Both the position numbers and the translations under genes were made by a program. Under the pieces are notes generated by a model. The model made no database searches. It saw only the letters and a program-made list of their open reading frames with translations, and was not told the origin of the DNA. This document shows positions 44,640 to 54,970 of a DNA stretch of 64,000 nucleotides, piece by piece. The stretch's first letter is position 1; every line of letters begins with the position of its first letter. Source of the stretch: Metallyticus violacea (Eukaryota > Arthropoda > Insecta > Mantodea > Metallyticidae); assembly GCA_030762175.1 (NCBI GenBank), contig CM060833.1:162690001-162754000 (forward strand), in the 5' to 3' direction.

Positions 44640-45285
44640 TGTTAGCCAAAAATGTATACACACTTCAAGCAAATAAAAAACTGTGTTAACATAAATAAAA
44701 CTGAATTCACACAAACAGAAAATGATGAGCACTAATCATCTTACACTTTTACAGTTACAACAGTTGCTCAAAATGTCCACCATCAGCGTCGATACACTTC
44801 TGAGTACGTTAAACTACTGATTGAGTAAGTTTGCGAAAGTGTCCTCAGCGATTGCAGCACAGGCCGTTTCAATTTCTTCCCGAAGTGCTGCCAATGTAGC
44901 TGGTTTTCTACGTCATACGGTACCATGAGTCTCAAATTTGTCTCCAATGCATGCAATTGTTACTCGCGTTGGCGGTTCTGTTCTCTTCACACGTTTCCAT
45001 TGCCTTTGAACTTCAACAACATTCTTGGTTTTGTTTTAGCAACGCTAGCATAGCGTAATGCGAGTCAAATCTGTTTACAGAACATCATACGATAATCTTG
45101 GCTTCATTTGTTCATTGTTGATGTACCTGTCACATAGCAAAGCTATCATAACGCAATGTGAGTCACATCTGTTTACAGAACATCATACTACACATTACTA
45201 TTGTTTTTCGGTTCAACTTTGAAATATATTAAACAGATATCTACTGGGAAAGTGAACATACATTTTTCGGCACCCCGTTATTTTG
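44640..45285 (-). mobile_element. Internally deleted family T transposon
   Basis: The left end GTTAGCCAAAAATGTATACA and the right end (reverse complement GGGTGCCGAAAAATGTATGT) are the two termini of the family seen at 15814-16062 and 20628. On the minus strand, a segment near 44925-45030 reads VVEVQRQWKRVKRTEPPTRV, then IACIGDKFETHGTV and a stop. This is the N-terminal helix-turn-helix of the transposase. It is joined directly to a C-terminal piece (AALREEIETACAAIAEDTFA) near 44830-44915, so the catalytic core is gone. Two ~55-bp related subterminal repeats (ATCTGTTTACAGAACATCAT) lie near 45069 and 45168. Confidence 0.75.
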
Positions 45286-45993
45286 ATTCTGAAATTAATG
45301 GCTGTTCCTGGATCACGGTCATCTTATAATTATACTGTTGAAATGTTTCATATTTTGGGAAGGGGGGACTGTGGCACATGCGTAGGTTCTGCTTTAAATT
45401 TATAACCTTGTGCTATTGTTTACTTAGTCTCCTTTTCCAATCAAAGAATGAAATTATTTATTATTGCTCAGTTTCGTGTCTGCCCCATACATTGCCACAA
45501 GAAACTGCGGAGCAAAGTCATAATCTTAAATTATTGACCCAGTTCGAGAAGTTGCTCAAGTACAGTTTATTTAACGATGCTTCTCGAAAAGTCTAGACAC
45601 CATTTATGAAATGGCCAAAAAATGGGAAGGTTTTATAACTGTGTTATTAACGGGATACCTTTGCCTCAGTTTTCTGTGCTTTGAGTGTACTGAAAATCCC
45701 ATTAAGGACTCACTTTCTATTGGATATTTGGAAAGCTGAACCTCCAAATCAACCTGCCTAATGTACGGAATGCTCAACCGCATGCAGAGCCCGTTTTTTA
45801 AAAATAATGTTTTTACTATTACTATTACTACACTACTACTAATTTACTATAAGTTACTGATGCTGCAACTTATATGGTGAAATCAGCAAAGTCTTTAAAG
45901 GTCTTTAAAGAACAATGCCCCAAATGTCATATAGTGCCTTGTTCATGCCGAGGAAGTGAGAACAAAACTTGACGTCGACAAGATTTACAGCTA
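45286..45993. other. No recognised gene
   Basis: A 72-codon plus frame (45378-45596) without a domain. A duplicated AAAGTCTTTAAAGGTCTTTA patch near 45890. Confidence 0.45.
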
Positions 45994-46019
45994 TTAAAAA
46001 AAAAAAAAAAAAAAAAAAA
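45994..46019. repeat. Poly-A run
   Basis: About 25 consecutive A. Upstream sequence does not match SINE-A or SINE-B, so it cannot be tied to an element. Confidence 0.9.
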
Positions 46020-46157
46020 GTAAGGCACCATGTCCTCTTTTCAAATTCAAACCAAAAGTTCCTTGAATACCTACCTGTTCCTTCATCTTCAAGAGGTTAG
46101 AGGTATTCAATATGTTATTCTGACGATTTCCAGTCTGTACAAAAAAGAATGAATGAA

Positions 46158-46411
46158 CATGTTTTAACACCTGTTTTAACTACTGAGGCATCACAGGCGG
46201 TGAACACGGGTAATACATGAAATGAAGTTTATGTATGGAAAGGCTTTTTAAGGAAGGAAACGTTCCAGGCCTAAGTTTAGGGTACCTTCCCGGCATTTGC
46301 CATTTATGAGGACTGGGGAAAAACTGAAAAAAACCACGGTTCTCTAGAGATTCGAACTCCAGACCTCCCGCTCATGAGTCCACGCTTAACGACCTCGGCC
46401 ACCCGTGGTGG
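46158..46411 (-). mobile_element. SINE-A copy 8
   Basis: Near full length on the minus strand. The head, at the 46411 side, is intact (CACCACGGGTGGCCGAGGTC). The region just after the B box is altered: the usual GGCGGGATTCGAAC is read as TAGAGATTCGAAC on plus, with about 15 bp of the GACCGTCCTCCC block missing. Confidence 0.9.
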
Positions 46412-46772
46412 TATGTGCAAGAAGACACTTTAACAAATAAATTTCCTTTATTAAAAAACTTTCTTACTCCTTATTGTCATTTTCTTAGGCGGAATACTTG
46501 TGCTATTCATACACGTCACAAGAACATTCTTGTTCGGAAATTGCTGCAGCATAAATAGATCATATCACTGTTTTATGCGATTCTGATGAACATAATATAA
46601 TATACATTATATTAAGCCCAATTTTGATTCTTTTCCTGCTACCATTGAAACTTTACAGAACTTGATAGTGTCACGACCCAGATCTCCTAAACGGGAAAAA
46701 CCTACTCATAAACCTTGAAACAGTATTAATGAGAGGCCGTCCCTAATTAAAATAGTATTAAATGTTAACATT
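46412..46772. other. No recognised gene
   Basis: Flank between SINE-A copy 8 and the plus-strand LTR. No target duplication matching the LTR was identifiable. Confidence 0.45.
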
Positions 46773-47858
46773 TGAAGCCGGAAATAAGGCTGCCTTTATT
46801 AATTTAATTAAAAGGCTACAGAGTTATATTTATAAAGGCATTATATTTGATAAGGATAATTGTTATGCATATGTATAAGAAAATCATTTTGAGATAGGTA
46901 TAACAGGAATCGAAGTAATTTGTAACTTGTATGTCATTTAACAGGTAATGGTATTTCACAAAAGGGTTTTGTATACATTTTGTGTAAAACATGTTAGAAA
47001 GATACCTGACGCCTCTCCACTCATTGGCCGCTCCTTAGACAAGGCTGAAGAAAGGGTAAACTATCTTTTGTTAGGTCACGAACCTTCTACCCGGGAAATA
47101 CTTAGGAGTTGACAATAAGAGAAACATGTGGCCGTAACGGGACAGTATTTAACAAAGTCAGACTTAAAAATATTTTAAGGGAAAATGAAAATGTCAGAAC
47201 GGAGACGAAAATGTTTTATTACAGGAAAGCCGAAAACACGTGCGTTATCTCCGGGAACATTTAGGAATCTACAGACTAAGCAAGGCAAAAGATTTTCAAT
47301 AGAAATCAGAATGTAAGGAAAGGGCCGAAATTTATGACAGCTTGTTCTGGGAAAATTCAAGTTCGTGGGAAGACGTTAGATCAGGGGGGAAAGAATAATT
47401 CTAGCCAATGGTCTTCGGATAAAAGTTAACGAATCAGGAGAACTTAGATATAACTAAATAATTTTGGAATAACCAATAATGAAAGTACAACACGAAAATA
47501 GATAAAATACGAGGGAATTTAATTTAGCGAAAGGCGTGGCAATGTAGTAGAAAAACTAGAGTACAGAAGTCAGAGGGGCACTCGGAAATTCACGCATTCG
47601 AGAGAGACACATTCAGAGGCGCATTACACACTCGTAGAAGTCGGACATTCATAGATTCACATTTAGACATTCAGCAGAGATACACTCACAGATTTACACT
47701 CACACATTCATAGATTCAGAGGGACATTCAGACATCCAGATATTCACTCAGGAAGCCAGTCTAAGAGAGTAGCGAAGTCAGCGGCGAACGGTCAGGAAGT
47801 ACTTTACATGTGAATAAAATATTTTAAACAAGTCAACCTTCTGTATTTTTGGGCAACA
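46773..47858 (+). mobile_element. LTR of the same retrotransposon, long form, opposite orientation
   Basis: Starts TGAAGCCGGAAATAAGGCTG and ends GGGCAACA, as in the minus-strand copy, but is 1086 bp instead of 646. Most of the difference is a 412-bp block (47163-47574) bounded by the 8-bp direct repeat AAGTCAGA. A TATA-like GTATTTAAC precedes the block, and AATAAA is at 47813-47818. The downstream ACATTCA/GATTCA repeat stretch (about 47645-47750) is shared. Confidence 0.82.
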
Positions 47859-48028
47859 CATTTCTCGTTCCCGTGGATCTATATTGATCCCGAAACACTC
47901 CGGTGGACCCTGAGATAAAATTCAACAGAATTGGAGCAAACGACGACATCAGTGAGCAGCCCGGCCGAGACATCGAAACCACGATCAACAACTACATCCC
48001 CCGAGCACCCAATTACTGCTCCATATTA
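47859..48028 (+). mobile_element. LTR retrotransposon leader, truncated
   Basis: Continues as in the minus-strand copy (TTTCTCGTTCCCGTGGATCT; GGACCCTGAGATAAAATTCA) and ends at AATTACTGCTCCATAT. There homology stops, so no gag-like region follows. Confidence 0.8.
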
Positions 48029-50236
48029 TCAATTCCAAGTATGATAATTAGTATTACGGCTAGTGTGTACAATTTATGTATATTCATGCTAGTTGTTAAG
48101 TTATTTATGCCTTGTATATTTTTGTGTATTTTTTGGGTAACAGAAGAGAAAGTCTGGCGACAGATCTTTTAGAAGAGATGCCAGACAACATAGAGAGGGT
48201 GAATAAGTTTTGTATAATAGACAAAGAACAGATGACCAGGAGTCGTCTTTGTATTTGGTGTGTTTTGTTATAAGCCTTCTTTTGTATAAGAAAGGTTAGC
48301 CTCTCTAGCGTTTCTGTTAACTTTCATTTTTTAGTTAGCCTAAAGAAGGGAACAGTAGGAGACCTTTGCAGAATAGAAAGTGAAAAAAGACAGATATCTA
48401 CACTTGTTTGAACCATAAGGGAGAAAAGGAAATCAGGTTAAGAGGAAGGCCAAAGGCAGGTCCGAAGCTACAGGGCAGTAAGTGTAGAGCCGTCAAGGTG
48501 GAGAGAAGGAATCGGACAGTAATGGTCAGTCCCTGAGTACAGGAAAGAGTCGAGTGATATTGAAGTGTAGATAATTGTGATCCGGGAGAGTGAATTTTAA
48601 TATAAAGAATAAAGACTTTTGAACTAACCAAAATTAAAAGAAGGACACTGTTGCGATAGACAATTAGTTCGATTAGGGGGAAGTAATAATAAATATCGTC
48701 CAACAGAACTTAGAAAGGCGATCATTTACATTGAACTAGTGACAAGAGGAAATAAATAGCGTCATCTTCAGTCTTGAACTTTACTTTCTTATTGCCAATT
48801 TCCCGACTATTTCCACCCGTTAACCTGAACAGGTAACGAAACATCCAACTGTACACAAATACAAGAAACTAGCCGAGGCAGAACGACGTATCGAGACAGC
48901 GAAGCAAGTAAATCAACAATCCATCCCCAGTCATAAACATTGCTCTTATACACCCTCGTCAAACCGCCGCAACCTACAGTAACCTGGGGGGGGGGGCATA
49001 TTCCAAGACAAACATTTTTCCTCTAAAATAAATTTAAATACTAAACACTGAAACTAAAGGAATGAATGCCAAGGAATCTTTTCACAAATAATATCTGCTA
49101 TTCGTATTGCAGATAATTGATTTATATTCTGTTAATATTTCACATAATTAGAAAGGATTTTACTTACAAAACTTCGTCGTGGCGAACAAGCACCTGAGGA
49201 TCGAACCGGTATGTGGCTTCGTTGACTGACTTCTCTCAACTTCCGTTGCAAAAACCAAAGCATCCGTTGCGCATAATGCGTAGACCAATCACTATCTCAT
49301 AAACTTCCCTCTCTACTCTTACTATAACGGACTTGGTTAGCCTTTTAAAGAAACTGTCCCAAGCACTGTTGCTGAGAATGACGCTATAATACGTTGTGTG
49401 TTGACAATGCTGCTGCTGTTAACGCTTCATTATTAGTACCATTTTTATAATTGCCACAATAGAAGATGTCATTAGTCGTTTGAACATTGTTGAGAATTAA
49501 ACTGGGAAACGGGGAAACTCACGAGTGCAAAATTAATATATACATATTATTTTTAACTCTATATACAAGTATAGTGAACAAAACCGACGAATTCAACATT
49601 TTTAGAAAACCCGTTACTGTTTTGTCAAATAAGCGCCCCTCTGAAATTGTGAATATTGGTGTAATATAAATAAATAAATTCAGGTATTTTTCGTAAATGA
49701 GAAATTGTACTTTTATGTATAGAATTTTGTGGTTTAATAAAAGACGGCGTTTTTCTTATGAAATCTTAAAAATATATTTTATCTTATTGTAAATCGTCAC
49801 GTTATTAAATGCAGATGAAAATTGTTTATAGATAGTATTTAAATATTTTTATATTTTATTAACACAAAGCATACAAGTAGCACGAATAATACAACTTTAC
49901 TTTTATGAGTAATTTTTATCAACATTGTATACTACTTCAGACATAAAAATAAACTTTCCTTACCCCTATCCTATCATTGCGTGCTATGTGACAGGTGTAG
50001 CCTGCAGCTCTGTAAACATCGGACAGTTGGTCGCACCACTAACTTTTAGCAATACTTTACAAAGTCTAGTCTTATATTTATTTATATGTGTATACTTATG
50101 TTTGGGAAGGGACTTAATATTGCTGAAGAAAAGAATGCTGTTGTTTATACATTTAAGAATATTGGATGATGAAATTACCAGATTGATATTAAATGAAAAA
50201 CTATCGGTGTACGAACCCATAAGATAGTCCTACTCC
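48029..50236. other. Unassigned, about 2.2 kb; possible second LTR-like segment
   Basis: 48029-48850 is purine-rich on the plus strand and carries AATAAA signals (48608, 48750). A TCTGGCGACAG motif near 48154 resembles retroelement leader sequence, so part may be another LTR element, but no duplicate copy is available to prove it. The rest (48850-50236) holds a G10 run at 48986 and ORFs below 101 codons without domains. Confidence 0.3.
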
Positions 50237-50600
50237 GAGGTGCGTTCAAGTTCTAAGGTTTCCGATTTTTTTTTTTCTCACCAAAAATTTGAAACCTCTG
50301 TTATTTCTCAAAGTAATCTTCCTGCATACGATCACATTTTCCACATCGTTGACGCCGTGATTCCATGGCCGCTGCGAACGCTTCTTTAAGGAGCGTTGAA
50401 CATTAGAAAATTGCAGCTGCATTAGCAGCCCGACTGGAGAATGTAGACCACAGAGAGTGTCCTCCATTCTTGAAAAAAGTAAAAAAATTGCTAGGAACCA
50501 GGTCAGGTGAGTATGGAACATGAGAAACCACTTCATAGTTGTTTTAACGAAGAAACTCCCGTGTCATTTTCCCACCCATCTGAGGACACTTTCCACATTT
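50237..50600 (-). pseudogene. mariner-type 3' end with transposase C terminus (third family)
   Basis: The outer end reads GAGGTGCGTTCAAGTTCTAA. On the minus strand from about 50536 downwards the frame gives HSPDLVPSNFF (third catalytic Asp replaced by Asn) and, after changes, EAFAAAMESRRQRCGKCDRM followed by QEDYFEK and a stop. This matches the usual mariner ending 'AF..AM..W..RC.KC....GDY.EK'. Upstream catalytic parts are lost, and the element ends near SINE-B copy 4. Confidence 0.7.
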
Positions 50601-50609
50601 TTTTTTGTA

Positions 50610-50799
50610 TGTCCTGGTGGCGTAGTGGTAGCCATACTTGCCTCTTAAACCCAAGATCGCGGGTTCAATTCCGGCCAAGACCGATGGATGTTTTCGGGCG
50701 TATAAATTCCTAAGTGTGGCTTACTTCGGAAGGGAAGTAAAGCCACGGGTCCGTGTCGTAGATTTACGACACGTAAAAAAGAGGTCTCTGAGAATTTTG
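50610..50799 (+). mobile_element. SINE-B copy 4, 3'-truncated
   Basis: The head is well preserved: GTCCTGGTGGCGTAGTGGTA, B box GGTTCAATTCCGGCCAAGA. The body runs to the GAGGTCTCTGAG block with about 20 bp missing before it. The terminal ~90 bases (TTTCACGCCCTGAATTG onwards) are absent. Confidence 0.9.
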
Positions 50800-52029
50800 G
50801 AGCAATTCTGCCGAGGTCTTACGTTTGTTGCCAAGGCAAAGCTTTTGTTGACGATCAGTGGAAGGATAGAAGGTGAAGCGACGTAGGGTCCAATAGGATG
50901 TTTGCGGTTGAGCAAGTGTTTGGGTAGAGGAGGCGAGGAGTTGTGGAAATTAAAGGTGATTGTTTATTTGAGCACTGGTTTACAATTTGCTTAAGCGAAA
51001 TCCATTATCTCTGTTTATGCCGAGGGGGTGTTTTGCTATTTACAGACCTAGAGCGTTCATTTTGCCCAGTTAATATCACAGGGTTTTAGCTAGAACGTCT
51101 GTTTTGTTAAAATGAACGAGGGCATGCTGTGCAACCGCAGAACGCTCTGGCTGGTTTAAATGGAGATGACATTGGCGTTCTAATAATTGTTTTTAATTAA
51201 ACGGCTAGTCTTACCTGTATAATTTTTACCATTCTTGTTGCCAGATATCTTAGCCGGTGAACAATATTTCATAATTGTCTTCTTATTTTTCTTCTTTTTC
51301 TTATTTGGCGTTACAGCCCGGGGTGAACCTTGGCCTGTCGCGGCGACCTCTGCTTCCTCTATCTCCGTCTTATGACTTCATTGATAGAGAGCAGTATTGC
51401 AGGGGACATGCCGGCACCCCATCTGTCGCCTATCACGCGGCTTTCGTGATCGAAGAACGCCACCTCTCTATCAGGCATCATCTTCGTAAGGGGAATTTCA
51501 ACTATATATTTCTTTCCTGGTTAGTAGATACATCTTTCGATAAATCTCCGTTACCCTTTATAAATAGTTCTAAATGTTTCTGCGACAAGCTGCTAGTGTT
51601 TGAAATTATAACCCACTAACTTCAACTGTTTTATCACACTTGTTAAACAAATTTAATGACCTTTTCTTAATTTTCGGCCGAATCCATAGACCTTAGCTGT
51701 CACAAAGAGAGGGAAGACAAATTTAAATTGCACAACAGAACATGGTCGAGAGTTGGGCTCTTGAAGGGTGTCTAAAGAATCCTCTGGCCATTCCGATATA
51801 ATTGTCAGGACTTCAATAGCGACCGCAGTAGCTCCAAGAAATAGTTGACTGTATCAAAGGTTTCGTTCCAGGCAATGCTACAAAACCTTTTCAATGTTTT
51901 TATGTTAGGACATATATCACAACTGTCATGAAAGTCCTGCTTTCCTTTGGGATACCTAATAAGTTGTGAGCTGCTTCAGTTGTTCCTGTCTGTATATTAC
52001 TTTAATATTTATATTAGGTAGAGCAAGAG
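50800..52029. other. No recognised gene; possible dispersed repeat at 51270-51490
   Basis: A plus-strand segment TTTGGCGTTACAGCCCGGGG...TTGGCCTGTCGCGGCGACCT resembles a class of dispersed arthropod repeat I have seen but cannot name. Only one copy is in this window. The rest shows nothing. Confidence 0.25.
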
Positions 52030-52300
52030 ATATCAGTCAGTACTGATCAGAGGAGACTGCGTTCAGTCAGTCTGTTAGGTAGGGCAGCTCCTTCTGATGA
52101 AAATAATTCAACAGAATCGTTTTCATTAGGTCCTGACAAACAAAAACTGGACGCTTGACTGGAAACAGGTGTTTGAAATTGACGAATCCAAATGTCAAGT
52201 TTTTGGAAACAGATAACGGACTTACTTTTGATGATCCTCAACTGAACAGATGCACCCACACTGTGCAAAACATGGAGGAAAGTTGTTATAGTTTGGATTT
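52030..52300 (+). pseudogene. Tc1-like transposase fragment
   Basis: Plus-strand reading with small frame changes gives NKNWTLDWKQVFEIDESKCQ then VFG, corresponding to the Tc1 first-catalytic-Asp region 'NWT..DW..V.F.DESKF..FG' (Asp near 52182). Then HCAKHGGKLL.FG near 52255-52300 corresponds to 'VKHGGGSVMVWG'. The rest of the gene is unrecognisable. No terminal repeats were found. Confidence 0.55.
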
Positions 52301-52471
52301 TTTTTTTCATTTAGTGGTATAGGCACTCTGCACCACAGCAAGGGAATAAAATTGGTTATTACACAATATGAGTCACCTTAAGAAGGCGCTTATTTGGTCA
52401 GCAAGACAAAGATCCTAAACTTAACCACAGGTTGTGCCAGCATAAACTGGTAAACCAGTAGAGGACAGAAG

Positions 52472-52526
52472 TTGTCCACCGCCTGTGATATATAAAAGAG
52501 TGCGTTAAACGCAATTAAAATATATA
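52472..52526 (+). mobile_element. SINE-A tail fragment
   Basis: GTCCACCGCCTGTGATA...GAGTGCGTTAAACGCAATTAAAAT matches the last ~55 bases of SINE-A (CACCGCCTGTGGTG...GGGCGTTAAACACCATTAAAA). No target duplication was visible. Confidence 0.55.
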
Positions 52527-53437
52527 TAAAGAAAGAAAAAGAAAAGAAGTGCAGTGCACAGATGGTGTGTCCTACTGCTGAAACCACACTTTGAGCCACT
52601 TGAAACAAGATTCTCGCAGCTGCCCTAGAAAATCTTGTCCAGTAAATGCCAAAAGTGGCATACCAATTGATTTTCCTGATTTTTTGTAATGGGATCAAAG
52701 TTAGCGGTGATCAGTTCAAATTTAAATATTTTGTTATCCTGTTATGGTAATTTGACTCAGAGAAACTTTCTTCTCCCTTTCTTTATTTTGCTCTGAACTG
52801 GGGACGTCAGTAAACTTTTGACCCGCACTGTTAAAATCAATCACACGGAATAATTAGTTAACTCTTCTTGCTTTCCTTCGAACACCGCCGTATGTTGCTA
52901 TACCTGGTCAACTTTTATGTTGAAAGTCAGTAGATTCAAGGTTTTCCTGACTGTCACCCCTACCTGCATTAATTATTGATATTTATCACCTTTGACAAGG
53001 ATAAGGGCCGAAATCTTCTATGATATTGAAGATTGATAATTGGGCAGTTTCGCAAAGCTCTCAAAAATGTGGTTCGAAATGTTCTCTACTCTGGTGGCTA
53101 TTTAGTTTACTGTCATCAGCATTTTTAAGGCATTCTTTGACATGGTTTTAATTCCTCCGCAATAATTTTGCTTTGACCAGCAATTAGGACTGAGCGCACT
53201 CATTCGTTAAACATGATTCCTATGTCGAACATTTAAGACAAACAGTCTTCGTCTTTACGAAACTTACCCAAGTTTATCATATTCAGACGCATGCTATGCC
53301 GTAATATCGCTTAATGCTGTATTTCTCACACGCTGAAATTGCTTCATTTTAAATTAAATACATTACTATTTCAATGAATAAGTAAATACTTTTTTGTTTA
53401 CTATACTTGAAGTTACCCATATCCGAAATGCTCATTT
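52527..53437. other. No recognised gene
   Basis: A minus frame of about 100 codons (52390-52698) overlaps the SINE tail and has no recognisable domain. Confidence 0.45.
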
Positions 53438-53450
53438 CCTCTGATAAAAT

Positions 53451-53712
53451 GTCGGTCCTGGTGGTGTAGTGGTAACCTTGCCTCCTAAACCCAAGTCGCG
53501 GGTTCAAACCCGGTCAGGATTATAAACATGGCTTCCTTCGGAAGTGAAGTAAAGCCGTGGGTCCCGTGTCATACATTTACGGCATGATAAAGAACCTCAA
53601 GCCTGAAAGAAGAGACCTCTGAGCAAAATTTGTCGACCGTTTCACGCCCTGAATTGAATGGGACGCTGATGACCTGAGATGTTAAAGAGCGTCCATAAAT
53701 AAACCGAATTAA
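53451..53712 (+). mobile_element. SINE-B copy 5, with perfect 13-bp target duplication
   Basis: A near-complete copy: head GTCGGTCCTGGTGGTGTAGT, B box GGTTCAAACCCGGTCAGGAT. An internal deletion of about 35 bp removes the GATGGATTTTTTCGGGC block. The tail ends GAGCGTCCATAAATAAACCG. Bracketed by CCTCTGATAAAAT at 53438-53450 and 53713-53725. Confidence 0.96.
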
Positions 53713-53725
53713 CCTCTGATAAAAT

Positions 53726-54687
53726 AAAAGCCATAATCATAATTTATTAATGTCTCCAAATAACAGTAAACATAACACCGATAAATTTTTAAATATCAGG
53801 AATAACTTTCTTTCCTTCTTGACATAAATATTTGAAAACATAAAAATGCCATTCCTTTTACGACATCAGAATAAAATCTATGATATCATTAGCTTACAAT
53901 TCGCCAAAGGGTGAAGCATGCTATAAAACATAATACCGTTAATATAATGTGTCAAATAGCATATTATTCATTACGATAATTTCAATTGCAATAGTTAATA
54001 AGGTTCCGTGGTTAAGAAAGGAATACACACTTTTTACGTTGTTTTTTGCGCGTGGTAGTTGCCATGCATTAGTAGTAAACACCAAACTTGAAGTTGTCTA
54101 CAAGTTAAGTTAAAATGCGAATTAAATATAGAAACATTCAAAGCTAAGCTATTAGGGTGATCATAAATAGTGTTAAATGTTTTCAATATACGATGCAGGA
54201 AATCCGACTATTGTAAATATAATATTGTTAAATTAACTGTACACTTTGTGCACGTGGGAAGAACTGTTACGAAAGTGAAGTAAATTGAGTATGATATTCG
54301 TAACAGACCGTACAACTTTTCTTCTGTGCTGATGAACCGTTAAATAAGATTTTAGATAATACAAATTGATTTAAAATATCAAAAATTCACAAATTGTTAC
54401 TAAAAATAAGGGTTCAAGTTTATGAAGAAAATTAAAGAGAATAGATGACATTTCTAAATCTTGCAATTTACTAGCATATTTCTTGAAACTGTTATTAAAG
54501 TTATTTTACCGATTAGATGCTCATGTTAATATCTCTACCGTGTCAATTCGTAGACCTTATATTTGAGTTGAATTAACTTTGTTGTGTTAGTTTAACCCTA
54601 GGATGTAGATTAGGTCAGAAATTACATATTACATATATTGTACACAAAGGAAGAAGATATTTACATTTTGTGTAAATTTACATGTAC
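53726..54687. other. No recognised gene
   Basis: AT-rich sequence, nothing supportable. Confidence 0.5.
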
Positions 54688-54970
54688 ATTTTTTTTAATG
54701 GTGTTTAACGCCCGTTTTTACTACTGAGACACAACAGGCGGTGGACAATGATGATACATGAGATGAAATGATATATTGGGAAAGAATATATTTTTTAAGG
54801 AAGGAAGCGTTCAAGGTTAAGTTTAGGGACCTCCCCGACATTTGCCATTTATACGAATTGAGGAAAACCGTGAAAAAACCTCAGTCAGGGAGAACGATCC
54901 CGGCGGAATTCGAACTCCGGATCTCCCGCTCATGAGTCCGCGCCTTAACAACCACGGCTACCTGTGGCGG
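54688..54970 (-). mobile_element. SINE-A copy 9, full length
   Basis: Minus strand, with tail T run at 54689 and head ending CCGCCACAGGTAGCCGTGGT. All body blocks are present with moderate divergence. No clear target duplication. Confidence 0.92.

Noticed and set aside
48029..48850. Second complete LTR
   Set aside because: Has AATAAA and leader-like motifs, but no duplicate copy, no clear TG...CA ends and no target duplication in the window.
49170..49240. tRNA-like minus-strand sequence (GGTTCGATCC near 49200)
   Set aside because: Only a B-box-like motif; no A box at suitable distance and no fold.
53451..53520. Functional tRNA gene on the SINE-B head
   Set aside because: Same reasoning: a repeated head with fixed downstream SINE body.
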